Part shown: positions 22,104 through 33,544 of the stretch, in pieces | How the letters are laid out: every line of letters starts with the position of its first letter | Numbering within the stretch: the first letter of the stretch is position 1 | Source of the DNA: Ganoderma boninense | Lineage: Eukaryota > Basidiomycota > Agaricomycetes > Polyporales > Polyporaceae | NCBI GenBank assembly: GCA_002900995.3 | Contig: CM035309.1 | Location: 310,001-374,000 of the forward strand | Direction: 5' to 3' | Length of the DNA stretch: 64,000 bases | Made by a program: the position numbers and the translations under genes | The notes under the pieces: model-generated | What the model was told of the DNA's origin: nothing | Seen by the model: the letters and a program-made list of their open reading frames with translations, nothing else | The model's database searches: none

Positions 22104-23488
22104 TCATGACATAATTTGGGGAAGTCTCGAGTAATTTTGGGTCGTCCCAGACCTCACAGTGTCACTTGGCGGGGGGTATGTCCGTGGATCATCAGGATCC
22201 TAAGTATGGAGGGAGACGACTCGTCAGCAGCTCGATATTCCATCGTACTGAACGAGAGCTACGCACATAAAGCAATCCGGATCCAATGATACTCCCTTCT
22301 TGGCCCTTCGTTGAATGGTAACCAGTATACGAGCCAGAAACATCGCGAACTTCGACAGTCTCAGAACTGTCTGGAACACGCTGGTCGGTGCGGGCTCGCC
22401 TCCGCCGGCAGAAGACGATGTAGAGTACCACTGTTACGAGTACTAGGAAACCAAGGACTCCTCCGATGGTGCCGCCGACAATGGCGCCAACGTTAGAATG
22501 TTTTGTGGGTGCGCTGGGGCCCGTAGCTGTTGTTGAAGTGGGTGAAACTACGACAGTCGTGGACGTCGCGGGGAGGGCACTCGAAGTGGCATCTGTGGTA
22601 TTGCTAACGTCCGGAAGATCTTCAGATAATGTCGATAAATGAGCATGTTGCCGTCAAGGATTAGGAATCAGGAAGACTTACTTTGCAAAGCAAGAGCTCG
22701 AGCGGCGTCCACATCGAAAGTTGTGCCATTCTACGTCGTCCGCGTCAGAAGACATGCTTAGGTACGATAAACCCGCGAATAGCACTCACGATCAGGTCCA
22801 AGTACGCCCATCGTGGCACAGCGGTCCCGTTAGGTATCGTTTCAGGATAACTACAGTGTGGTGGCCCAGCGGTGGCCGCATGGTGAGTGGTCAGCACGCG
22901 GGGCCGTCGCCGAAGAGGCCTTCACAGCAGGGTGCACTTACATCTGAATGTAGGTTGTTAAGCAGTTGGCAGTATACGTCGGCCATCTAGCAACCGAAGT
23001 CATCAACAATCAGCTAGTAGACAGTAATTCCAAGAGAGTGACCAACGGTAAAGCCCCACCGCCCTGGCATTGGCCACATGCAGCTCTAAGAGAATAGATG
23101 ACGGTGTTGCAGTCGCAAGGCGTGGATTCAGACGGGTCCGTCGACGGCGGGCCGCCATAGTCTACACCTGGGCCGATCTTGGAGACCACGCTCGCTGGAC
23201 AGTGGGGAGAAGGACTACATCAGACATCGCTTTGAATGGACGCTGTGGATGACTTACGCGCTCCAGGGCCATAGCATGGCACGTACAGCCACGAGGCAAC
23301 CAAGCACGGGCTCTGTTCCCGGGAGTTCGTCATCCAGTGAGGGAACGTCAGCTCTGCTGGACATGTTTTAAGCGTGTGCATACCCAGTCGAATCCAGAGT
23401 TGCACGTTGCAGCAGTACCCTGAGCATACGCGGTAGAAATCCAGAACCCAAAACAGATCAGAGAAAAGACATCCAGAGGCGCGAGCAT
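22104..23488 (-). CDS. Single-pass membrane protein with Cys-rich ectodomain, array copy 1
   Basis: Eight exons: 23488-23384, 23312-23258 (or from 23333), 23194-23047, 22986-22942, 22850-22790, 22730-22682, 22619-22267, 22199-22104. The product is about 303-310 aa. Order: signal peptide ending STAYAQ; ectodomain with SPCLVASWLYVPC, VDYGGP, CDCNTVIYSL, CGQCQ and a WPTYTANC motif; Thr/Ser stalk; TM helix (GAIVGGTIGGVLGFLVLVTV then VLYIVF); basic RRRRAR stop; tail ending DPDDPRTYP...YSRLPQIMS. The family is widespread in agaricomycetes, often labelled EGFR-like transmembrane-juxtamembrane; its function is not known to me. Exon 2 lacks an AG at the site used in copies 2 and 3 (it reads CACTG before GATGACG), so a downstream AG (GGAACAG, exon from 23312) may be used, removing 7 residues. 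Confidence 0.78.
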
Positions 23489-24694
23489 CCTCGAGAGAGA
23501 TAAAGATGGGGTGACATGTCGACTGCAACGGAGGAACTTTAAAGAAGAAAAGAGCGATGGCCAAGACGGGCTGTGTAGTCAGGCATTCCAGCACGCAGTC
23601 TTGAGGTGAAGGCAGGGTCAAATCATGATTCCAAGGCTGAACGCGGGAGTGAGCCTTCCGAAATCAGCATCGCGCCTACTACATTGAATGTCCCGTGCTG
23701 GGCCGGAGCGGTCAGAATGAGCGCACATATCACTGCAACCATATCGACGTGTATCAGTGCAACACTCAAGACCTCCGTCTTCCGTCGGAACAGCTGATCC
23801 AAGCTATCTCTCAGTCACCTGAGACGACAGGAAGACTGGCCGTGGGGACTTGACCAGGATGAACCCAACTACTGCCGGAGGAAGACGGAAACATCGCAAC
23901 GCTAAGATCGCTATGTACTGGAGAGCTGCTAGCGATCGGCATTCCAAGACACGGAGACCCGAGCACCAGCTCCCCACTACGGGTTTGGGAGAGCAGACCC
24001 TGAGCTCGTCGTGATCCCTGTCAAACTGAGTTCCATGTACTGCACTGTACTGCACTGCTGAACTGAGCGCGAGACCGGGTAAAGGCTTCGGATCGGACCC
24101 AACAATCAGCCGGACATCGAGACCCACGTATCGCGATACATAACTACTGGTACTCACCGGAGTTCCCTGGCCACCTGTGCTCGATACAACGGTGGACCAG
24201 AGACACACGTGTGGAGGCGCGTGACTCGGAAGAGTTTGGCTCATGATCCCTGCCAGAGACGTCGCCGTCAAACGGAACAGAGCGGGGGGAGAGCGTGCCG
24301 TCCGATGTGCTCAGCATCCATGCAGAGGTGGAAGCTGTAGAAGGGAGGATTCCGGTGTTTTGAGTTTCGCTTGAGATGTCGAAGTACCTACCACCAAGAT
24401 AATGTAGAATGATACTCGGTGGCTTGTGTGCTTGACGACTTTCGCACCGAAGATGATTGTATGCTTTGCGGGTATGGAGTTGGATTGATATTGATTCGAA
24501 GAAGGGATCTGCGAAGTTCAGCCGCGGGAGATATATAATACACTTCTGACAAACAGTACCGAAGCTAAAACAGGACCGCGTTCGGATCGTCCGCATGTAA
24601 TAAAAAAAGGAAGAGTCAGACACAAAAACTTAAGGATACAGGCAGACGAGAGAAATGTGACCAAAAAAACCGTGTTCGAACTTGCCCCCCCCAT
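23489..24694. other. Spacer between membrane-protein copies 1 and 2
   Basis: No gene supported. Minus-strand frames 23804-24271 and 24144-24623 are Ser/Thr-rich but have no ATG-to-splice model and no similarity to the array copies. Confidence 0.45.
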
Positions 24695-26089
24695 TTAAGA
24701 CATGACCTGCGGGAGTCCAGTGTACCCCGTCACCGCCCTTCGCGGCGTGGGATATGTGCGCGGATCATCCGGGTCCTAAGCATGAACGAGGGCTGTGTAT
24801 CAGCATTGTGGCGGTTGGTGACATCAGGCAACGCACATAGAGGCCCCTCATGCTCGTCTTCTCACCCACTGGCAGCGCCTTCAGTGTCGGAACATGACCA
24901 ACTGGCATCTCCGAAGATCTCAGTTCATGGACCACCGGCGTCTGCGAGCTGCTCGGACTCCGAGGGTCCCGGGATGTTTGCCTCCGGTGGCGGAGGATGA
25001 TGTAGAGGACGAGTGCTCCGACCAGTAAGAGACCGAGAAGTGCGCCGATGACGCCGCCGACTATCGCGCCCACGTTTTTGCTGGGTTGTTGAGACAGTGC
25101 CGGGCTTGTTTGAGTATCGGTGGGGGCGAGGTTTGGGGACTGTGTGCCTGTCTTGTTGGAGTCCGGGGTAGAGGACGGTGATGTTTGGGAAGAAGGCGTC
25201 GATGTCGACAAGGTCTCAGCTGTGACATCCGGCAGTCCTTCCCAGAATGATGGTTTGGCTCCGAACGTGAAGCAGGAGGTTAAATATCATACCTTGGACC
25301 GCTACGGATTCGGCAGCATTGACATCGAAGTTGCTGTTGCTCTGTGAGGTCGACATGAGAAGATGAGCCTAGGGTGAATGAGGGGGCTACACTGACAATC
25401 ACGTTCAAAAAGGCCCATTCTGGGATGGCGGTCTCATCAGGAATGGGTTCAGGATAGCTGCAGGATAGCACAGTCAGCACGATCGCCATTTCACTACTAG
25501 CGATTTTGCGGTGCGCTTACCTCCCGTTGTACTCCTTCGTACAGTTACTGGAGTATGTAGGCCACCTGGTAAAGAGGGCGTGCATCAGGATGCACGTAGG
25601 GATCCCGGGATGCGAATGGGATGGACGGACGCATCGATGGCCTTCACGTTGTTGTTGCCAATCTGACATATGCCGCACGCCGCTAGGACGGAGTACACGA
25701 CAGTGTTGCACTTGCAAGGGGTCGATTCGAAAGGATCTGTCGAAATCGGGCCGCCATAAACCCAGCCCGGTGGGAGTTGGAAGACGGAGCTCGCTTGACG
25801 GCTTATGAGGCGAGTTCGAATTTCAATGACGGACACTGGGAGAAACTCACAATTTCCCAGACCATTACAAGGTGTCCAGAGCCAGGACGTCACCAAACAC
25901 GGATTCTGTCCCAATGAGTTCGTCATCTGAACGTATATCGTCAGCTCAAAGGGGGCTTCTTCAGGGTATCTAAATATGATTACGTACCCACGCGTATTGG
26001 GGAAGACATGCTACGTCAGTCCCTTGAGCTTGCGCAAGCGGAACCCGAGTCGCGAGAAGTTGGAGGGCAAAAATCAACGACGCGAGCAT
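24695..26089 (-). CDS. Single-pass membrane protein with Cys-rich ectodomain, array copy 2
   Basis: Eight exons: 26089-25988, 25926-25851, 25793-25631, 25565-25521, 25457-25397, 25341-25293, 25237-24837, 24775-24695. The product is 325 aa. The signal peptide ends PLAQAQ. The ectodomain has MTNSLGQNPCLVTSW, WVYGGP, CKCNTVVYSVLAACGICQ, WPTYSSNC and a SYPEPIPDETAIPEW block. A Ser/Pro/Thr stalk precedes the helix GAIVGGVIGALLGLLLVGAL, then RHRR and a tail with DPDDPRTYP and GYTGLPQVMS. Exon lengths 45, 49 and 401 equal those of copy 3. Donors after exons 3 (GTCCGT) and 5 (GTCAGT) are weak but keep the frame. Presumably a plasma-membrane protein with the Cys-rich part outside; the ligand is unknown. 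Confidence 0.85.
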
Positions 26090-27192
26090 AGCGTTGAGGA
26101 TGGGGTCTCGATAGAGTTCCTCGTACTCTTATCAGAGGTCCTTTTATCGAAGCCAAGGTGATCGTCGAGATGGGCTGCGTCGACGAGCTTGTCAAGCATA
26201 CCTGCTCTCGAGGCGATGACAGGTTTGCAAATTTACTGCAGCCTCTGTTCCGCGCTCACTTCGAGCGGCCTTGCAATGCGCACACAGTGCGCGCAGAAAT
26301 CGTTGCCATGCGAGCTTTCGCGGGTTCATTCGAGATCCACGTGTGCGTTTGTCCCATATGCTCCAACGGGCTTTTGGGTCGGCTTGAACGGCAGAGCGGA
26401 TGCAATAGAAAGAAGACCATAGCTGCGACCTGTTACCAAACAACCGTGATTCATCGGTAGGGACAAGACTTCTGAAGAGAAAGGACATACTTCAGGCTTT
26501 GAGTTCCCCGAACATTGCCGACATCATGCCAGCTCTGGATGCAGTGGTATCATACGGCCCGGGAATTGCAAGGCAGACGACTCGGAGCAGTCGAGGTTGG
26601 ACCCATCGGTCGTCAGAGAGGCGGTAAATGCACAGAAACAGTACCAGCTTTGCGGTCATTTGATGAGCTGGTCTCCGCGAGCTTGAGGGGGTTAGGAGAA
26701 GAGCAGATCGTACATGCGGGCCCGTGGCGGTTGGGAGAGAACCGGAGGCAGTGCTGTCAGCGCTCAGTGCTACCAAATCGGGCGTCTGAGAGTCTTCGTG
26801 GCAGTCCGTCCGACGCTGTCCGACGACTGAGTACTGATGACGGGGACGATTCGGCGTGGCTAGGACTGTACGTTGTAAGCCTAACAACGTATGTACCACG
26901 ACTCTGGATATAACGAGGTTCATACAAGATAAGCATGAGGCAGACGTGTGATCACTGAGCACAGAACGCGACGACAGACTCAAGTCCAAGTCAAGGCGAG
27001 GCGTCTCAACGCGACCTACAACAGCGGATAAAAGATGGCAGTAAGGACAATCAAATAAGATCAGTGTGATCATATATTCAAAGCAGGACATCTGGGGGAA
27101 AGGCTCAGGTTGGAGGGAAAGCCGCACGTGAATATATACATTGACCCGGATTCACAGCCTGAGTTTAGCAGCCTCGCATCCCCTGCCTCGAT
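26090..27192. other. Spacer between membrane-protein copies 2 and 3
   Basis: No gene supported. The minus-strand frame 26492-27127 has no recognisable domain and no signal peptide of the array type. Confidence 0.45.
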
Positions 27193-28630
27193 TTATGGTA
27201 TGACTTGTGGGAGTCTGCTATACCCCATGGCCGGATTTTGAGATGCCACGGGGAAAGTACGCGGATCATTCGGGTTCTGCACATGAGGAAGCGACGGTTT
27301 GTCAGCCGTTCGACGTTCGGGCGACAGTGGAGTACGCACGTAGAGAGGCGGCCCTCCAAAGCCCCCCACCTCGCTTTGCAGCGTTGGGACATGATTGTAG
27401 CTGGGTGCTACAGATCCAGGCAGTACCTCATGTACTTCCGTGCGCAGTTTGGGAAGATCCTCGTCCTGCCGAGCCTGCCTGCGGAGGCGAAGGACGATGT
27501 AGGAAGCCAGCGCTCCAACCAGCAGCGCACCAATCGCCCCGACGACGCCACCAGTTATTGCTCCCACATTTCTGCTAGAGTGTTCTCCAGCCGGGCTACT
27601 AGTCGGGGTAGTGCGTTGGGACGACGTTTCCGTGCTGTCGGAGGCAGAAGTGGTGGAACTTGAAGAAGTAGAGGTGACGGAAGAAAGCGTTGACGTCGTT
27701 GTTGTCGACGAGGTGACAGTCGCAGTGACGTCCGGCAGTCCTGGGCAGAAATTAAGAGTCAGCCCGGAACATGATCCAGGGGGAGGGTGGATCGCACACC
27801 TTGCGCAGCAATGGATTTGGCTGCGTTTACATCAAAGTTTCCGCTACTCTGCGTGATGGACGTCAGGAAATGACTGAGTGACAAGCCCAACGAAGACAAA
27901 GCTCAACTTACAATCACATCCGACAAGATTGCCCATTCAGGCACTGCAGTCCCGTTGGGAATAGTGCCAGGGTAGCTGTAACGAAGCCACGGAGACGAAG
28001 TGTTAGCGAGGTCACTCTACCGTCAATAGTCGTGACCTAAAAGGCTCACATACCTCCCGTTATAGCTCTTCGTGCAATTAGTAGAATATATCGGCCATCT
28101 GGAATTGAGGGCATCGAAGACCAATGTGTTCAGTGCTCCAAACAATAGCGAAAGAGACATACGGTTCAATCCCGACGCCACCATGCTGGCAAATGCCACA
28201 AGCAGCTAGGAGGGAATATACGACCGTGTTGCATCGACAAGTCGTCGATTCAGCGGGATCCCGGGGGCCGATATACACGTCACCGCTTGGGAGTGCTCCG
28301 ACCATAATCTCTATATGCACGTTAGACATATGTGCGGATAAATAAACTTGTATCCAGGAGACCCTCACCGTTCTCGCCGTAGCAAGGGACGTACAGCCAG
28401 GCAGTAACCAAGCAGGGGCTCTGCGCAATAGAATTCGACATCTGAAAAGGTCTTTGATCAACCTCATTCTGCTTGAACTTCAAGGAACATGCTCGATCAA
28501 AAATACAGGTTGGACGTACCCATCCGTATTCAGGGAGGCAGGTCGCGGTTGTCAACTGGGCGTGCACAGCGGAAAGCCACGACGCAGGAAGCAGGAGTGG
28601 GACGATAGACACCAACGAGGGGGCAATCAT
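27193..28630 (-). CDS. Single-pass membrane protein with Cys-rich ectodomain, array copy 3
   Basis: Eight exons: 28630-28520, 28441-28369, 28310-28163, 28098-28054, 27975-27912, 27848-27800, 27740-27340, 27276-27193. The product is 324 aa. The signal peptide ends WLSAVHAQ. The ectodomain has MSNSIAQSPCLVTAWLYVPC, VYIGP, CRCNTVVYSLLAACGICQ, WPIYSTNC and SYPGTIPNGTAVPEW. A Thr/Ser stalk precedes the helix (AITGGVVGAIGALLVGAL) and RLRRQAR. The tail ends NPNDPRTFP and YSRLPQVIP. The last intron (66 nt, donor GTGCGT) happens to be open in frame, so a naive ORF reads through it; copies 1 and 2 show it is an intron because their frames break. The Met at 28666 is a less likely start. Confidence 0.87.
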
Positions 28631-29479
28631 CTTCGCAAAAGACGGGGTGCTGCAGAAGCCTTGCACCGCCGCCGCAGGCGCATTTAAGGAGATGTAGGAC
28701 GCTCAGCGGGCCAGATAGCACTGTCAGGTAATGCGAGCCTTGTGCCCACGTCATGGCACCTGCTGTCGGGTCTGCGATACGCGTGAGCCGCATGTCTCTC
28801 TCAGCGGCACATTCAATTCTTGGTTGCGGAACGTTCATTGCCTTGAACGCTGAAATCTAAAGGTCATGCAGACTTTGAAAAAGAAACCTTATGAGAGCAA
28901 AGGTATTGAGCTACCTCACGAAGGATCCTTATCGTCCAGACCATAATCCTGCGTACTTTACGCACCCGTCGACACAATTCGGGTGGCATGTGACGAAACC
29001 TTGAACTGAATGCGAGTTTGCAAGGTTCGGCACTGGGTTCGTCAAGGTTGAGGGATGAACACAGCTAGTATGCAAGAGCGTAAGCATGGTCGAATATTAA
29101 TTGTTAATGCGTACGTACTACAAAGCGCAACGCGGTAGAGGGGACGGTAAATACAACTTACAAGATCGTGGTGATCACTGGCGGACGCGCTTGACGCAGT
29201 GATATCAGCTTCGCCGCTACGCGCCCGGCAACTACTCAAAGTCCGAACACTGTTCCACGGCGGAAGAAACTCCGCGTTCTGGTACAACACATGCTCAATA
29301 AAGCACAGGAAAAGTATACATCTGTTACGACTCAATAAAGCGCGAGAGCAATGTACGATGTGCATCGAGGAGCGAATCAGCACCGCAAGGGGGATGAGTA
29401 CGGAGGAGGAAAACACAAGCAGACAGCTATTCGCGTCGAAAGCAAGGAAAAGGGAAACGTGACATGGCGGCAAAAAGGC
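28631..29479. other. Intergenic region
   Basis: No gene seen. It holds the promoter of membrane-protein copy 3 and the downstream region of the next minus-strand gene. Confidence 0.5.
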
Positions 29480-30151
29480 CTACGCGTGTCCGAGCTCCGC
29501 CCAGTAGGCGTTACCCGATATGCGGTTCAGCGCGACGAGCCTGTACTTCAGATATTCCTGGAACGGGACACACCCGGATCTGATCAGCACCTACAGTAGT
29601 AGAAGTCGGCCCGGCCTGACAAGACACCAGCACTCAGGTAAGTACTCACCGGGCAGAGTTGCGTGAACTCGACGACGACCGCGAGCGCGAGCCCGTCCTT
29701 GCGGTCCGTCTTGTACGCCTTGCTGATCGGGATCGCGCGGAAGTAGTGCTTCCACCCCCCCGTCTTGTCCGGCGCCTGCTCCGCCAGTCAGCCCTCTCCT
29801 CACGGCGCACAGGAGAAAAAGGAGGGGGGGGGGACGCACCCAGATCGCGACGATGATCTCGCGCACCTGCTGGTCGACGAACGGCGCGAGCGGCCGCTCG
29901 TCCCCCGCGTCGACCCACCGCCGCACCCGCGCCGGCCCGTGCGCGTGGATCTCGCGCATCCGCACGCCCAGCGGGCGCGGGTCGTAGCTCGAGGGGGAGT
30001 AGGGCGGATGTGGGGGGACGGGCTCGCTGAAGGTGATGCGGCGCGGGCCGAAGGTGACGTCGACGAAGCCGGCCTTGCGCGCGAAGGCGTTGCTGGCGGG
30101 GGGAGGGCTGAGCTGCGCGGTCGGTGTCGGCATCGCGGTGAGGGTGGCCAT
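29480..30151 (-). CDS. Small protein of unknown function
   Basis: Three phase-0 exons (30151-29840, 29775-29650, 29557-29480) encode 171 aa. Donors are GTGCGT and GTGAGT, acceptors GAGCAG and TTCCAG. The N-terminal 60 residues are Pro-rich. A compact part follows, with VRMREIHAHGPARVRRW, APFVDQQVREIIVAIW and WKHYFRAIPISKAYKTDRKD, and the protein ends AYWAELGHA. No signal peptide or membrane helix. I do not recognise it. Consistent splice phases and aromatic/charged composition support a real gene. The second Met, seven codons in, is an alternative start. Confidence 0.72.
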
Positions 30152-31815
30152 TGTGAGGATGCCGATGTGGTGCGAAGGGGTGGGTGTTGGGTTGATGCCC
30201 GGCGAGAAGGGGGCGGAGGGTTAAAGGTTAAGCGGAATGATTTTGGGGAGGGTGGGGGGGGGGGGGCGTGCGATTATAGGAAACGGAGCGTACCAGGTGC
30301 GGGTTAAATACGTTCCCGGCGCAGGGCGGCGTGCATTGGACGAGCAGTCTAGCATATAGTCCGCGAAACGCTCGGGCTGCGCCCACAGAGGAAAATCGGA
30401 CAAAGCATGGACGATGCATCCCACAATGGGGCAACCTAAGACCATCCCACCGGGGATTGTGCCTCCCCCCTTCTCCTGACGCACCGGTGCAAACGGCTTT
30501 GGGGGCCCGCGGAGACGAAACAATTGCAGGATGCATCGATGGTGGCTGCTAGAATTAATAGCACGGTCTCCGTGGCCTCGCCGTCGCTGAGAGCTGACGG
30601 CGAGTGGCATACGAGTGGCGTGGCGCCCGCGGCCACGAGCTACGGGGGTGGTTGAGCTGGCGGAACAGCGGTTCGAGATTTTGGTGCGTACCTTGGGGCA
30701 ATATCGACCCGAGTGATGGGCATCGGTACAGATCATCACCGTCAAACGACTAGACGAGACCATCGGGGCTCAAGACTGTAGCCTCTACGGCGTCTCAGTC
30801 AGAATAAAGATAATTCGATGGTCATTTGACAGTGTCGAAAAGAACCCGTACCGAAAATCACTATACCCTCCGGTTTGTCTGTCGTGAGCTTGGAAAAGGA
30901 TGCAGAAACATATTATGCCTGCCTCAGGAGAAACGGCCAATCGCCGGAGGGCAGAGGGCAGCTTCCGTGGGTAATAGAAGATTGATGAGTGGCACAGGGA
31001 CCTTGGGCGGCGCGGAATGGCTGAATCCTTCGGGCGGTCCGGCACGCGTCCCCTTGCTGAGTGGCGTGCAGTGTGTTGCGGGTCTGCGGTGGTTGATGGA
31101 CCCTGCTCGAGCTTCCTTCCCCCCTGTCGTGAAGGGAAGCGTAGCACGATGTCTAGAGAAATCACAACGGATTATCTCGTGCTGAATAAAACTTGGAAGA
31201 ATAGTTTAGAAGCTGTCGACGCTGGACATAAAATCAGGTTCCAACGGCCATGTTATCCAAACAGCAGTACATACCTTACGAACGAGTTATGGCGGCCCTC
31301 CGACGGAGCCCTCATGGTCAGGAGTACGAACAGCAACCCATCTCAGAATTAGAACTGTCCAGAAGCCAACCAAAAGCGTCGGAGTCTGTCTCTAGTCGTA
31401 GCTTTCCGGGACGCAGTTCTCGCCGGCTGCATTGGGCCAATGACCCTTTCGACGACCGATGCCCAGGCCTTCGCCAGCACGCCTCGCCCACCGGTTTCGC
31501 CCTGTTCAGCAAGCCAAACGCATCAGTCTGCGAAAGAGATGGAGAGCGCGGTGGTACTCGGGTAGGGAATGACGTCATGGATGGGATGCAGCGGGATCGG
31601 TGTCCAAGAGCAAGTCCACCGACGTCATGCGCCAGCTAGCTTCGTTAGTGGCCGGCAGCACCTTGAGCAAGACTCCACCGCTCCCGTTCCCGTCCTTATC
31701 TTCTTCGCTCTTCGCCCGTCCGCTTCCCCATAATCCTCAGCCACCTCTTGCCTCGTCCTCGACAGACACCATCCTACGTCTGACACTCAGCGACACACAC
31801 GATAGGCCATAGGCC
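30152..31815. other. Divergent intergenic region
   Basis: No gene seen. It separates two divergently transcribed genes, so both promoters lie here. Pyrimidine-rich sequence near 31660-31790 is probably the leader of the plus-strand gene. Confidence 0.5.
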
Positions 31816-32460
31816 ATGGCGAATATCCCTGCTGTCTCGCGGAGCGCATTCATGCGCGCCGTCGCGCGCACCTCCGTGCCCGCTTCCCGTTCAACGCTCC
31901 GGTTCTCCACGAGCACGGTGCGCCAGAACAACCCAGAGGTGTGTCCTCCATCTGTTCCGCGAATACGCAAGGATGCCAATGCATGTGCGGCCCCTCGAAC
32001 GAGAGCAGCAGCGCAACCTGAGCAAGGATGACGACGATTTCTCGACCCCTATTTCCGGAGCGCCCGGGTGGAAGGAGACTCTCGCAACCTCGTCAGAGGC
32101 CGCCGTCAAGGTACGTCTCCCAACAACCCCACAGCCCCACTCTCTCCGCCATCATGGTCGCCTGCTGCTCACTAACGCGCGCATATACACACACAGGCAG
32201 ACCACAACTCGGGGAAGCCGCTCGAGCTCCAGGAGCGGACGGTCGCATACATCCGGCGACGGCGCCACGAGTCGGACGACCCGCCTTCCCCGCACGAGCC
32301 GGGGGTGACGACGGAGGCGATGAAGAACGGGGAGGCGCCGACGCAGGCGTCGTACCCACGCGACGAGGTCGACGGCCCGCTCAAGACTGCGCACGGCACC
32401 GTCGTCGAAGAAGCGGAGATCACGGAAGACGTGGTGCAGAGGAAGGCGTCGGCGGCGTAA
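31816..32460 (+). CDS. Probable mitochondrial protein of unknown function
   Basis: Three exons (31816-31938, about 32006-32110, 32197-32460) give about 163 aa. The first 40 residues are Arg/Ser/Ala-rich without acidic residues (AFMRAVARTSVPASRSTLRF), a good mitochondrial presequence. The mature part is acidic and hydrophilic, with APGWKETLATSSEAAVKADH at the exon 2/3 junction, LQERTVAYIRRRR, and a Glu/Lys/Thr-rich end. No membrane helix. The exon 2 acceptor is a run of three AGs at 3-nt spacing (GAGAGCAGCAG), all in frame, so one or two Gln residues may vary. Location is inferred only from the presequence. Confidence 0.72.
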
Positions 32461-33544
32461 AATGATGAGATGTGAGATGTATGCGCGCAGTGCGCAACAC
32501 CTGGGAGGCTGGTTGGTTGTCTGCCCGTCTGTGCTGGACTGGAATCGCCGCAGTATGTGCCTTTGTATTTTTATCGCCGTTGTTGCGCGGATCTCTTGGG
32601 GCTGGGTTGGGGAAAGGTTGGACGAACGCACCTGTACACCAGTATTTTTCACTCTCCATCTATCGCAAGAGCATTCTCATGAATCCTGCTTGGAACGGGC
32701 TGCGGAGTGTGCCGAGTGTCGTATTCTGCCGTTTGAAGTTCGGCTGCGGTTTGTTGGCATTGTTCAACCGCAAGTTGTGCGCGCAACACGGAAAATAACG
32801 CCCATGTCTGTTATTCCCAAAGGATTTATTAAGTGCTCCGGAGTATGGACAACTATAGAAGAAGAGGCCTGCGAGCAAAAATTCGTCAAAATCCTGATTG
32901 CTATGGTGCAAGGCAATGGACACAATACGAAGATTGCCTCACTTAGCTCCATCCCGGCCTATCCACAGACAACGATATCCTTCTCTCGATGTTCGTTACC
33001 CAGGGGTCAATAAAATGGATGGAGAGCATCGAGCTTGCTGAGCATGATGAAGGGAAGAAAAGAGAAGACAAGCGGAAGACAAGCGCTCATGTAAGAAGGA
33101 CGGGCCGAACGTCGACCACGTTGTTGTCGCAAGGCTGCTGGCCACGCCGACCGCTCTTGCTGCTGCCCTTTCCCCACAGCCCCGCTTTGTGGCCATATCC
33201 GCCTCGATAAGCACAGCACACAAAACTCTGATCAAGGCCATTGATAGCTTCGCTTTACGCTGCCGACACGGACGACCTTCCTGCATTGCGACGCCTCGGC
33301 AATTTGACTACGGCGAGCCTTGCGATTGCCATTGTGCTCCCGTTCTCGCGCGCCACCTCTCGCCTCCAGATCCCATATGCACTCCTCGGTCCACCCTGCC
33401 GCAGCCATTCCCACCTCATAGCCAGAGCGACAGCGCATGCATCGGCCCCCCCGCCCTTCGCAGCCAGGACTGCATCTGCATCTTCCAACCCACCTGCACT
33501 CATACGGATCCTCCTCAAGCTCCACTGGCATTCGCCGCAGCACG
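32461..33544. other. Intergenic region
   Basis: No gene seen. The sequence near 33200-33540 is C-rich and pyrimidine-rich, as expected for the leader of the next plus-strand gene. Confidence 0.5.

Noticed and set aside
23804..24623. Two overlapping minus-strand ORFs that might be a fourth, decayed membrane-protein copy
   Set aside because: None of the array hallmarks (CLV-W, C-CNTV, WP-Y, NDPRT-P) can be found in any frame.
26492..27127. 211-codon minus-strand ORF between membrane-protein copies 2 and 3
   Set aside because: No signal peptide, domain or similarity to the neighbouring copies; no supporting splice sites.
28631..28666. Upstream Met (28666) of membrane-protein copy 3
   Set aside because: It would put 12 extra residues before a normal signal peptide; the Met at 28630 gives a standard signal sequence like copies 1 and 2.
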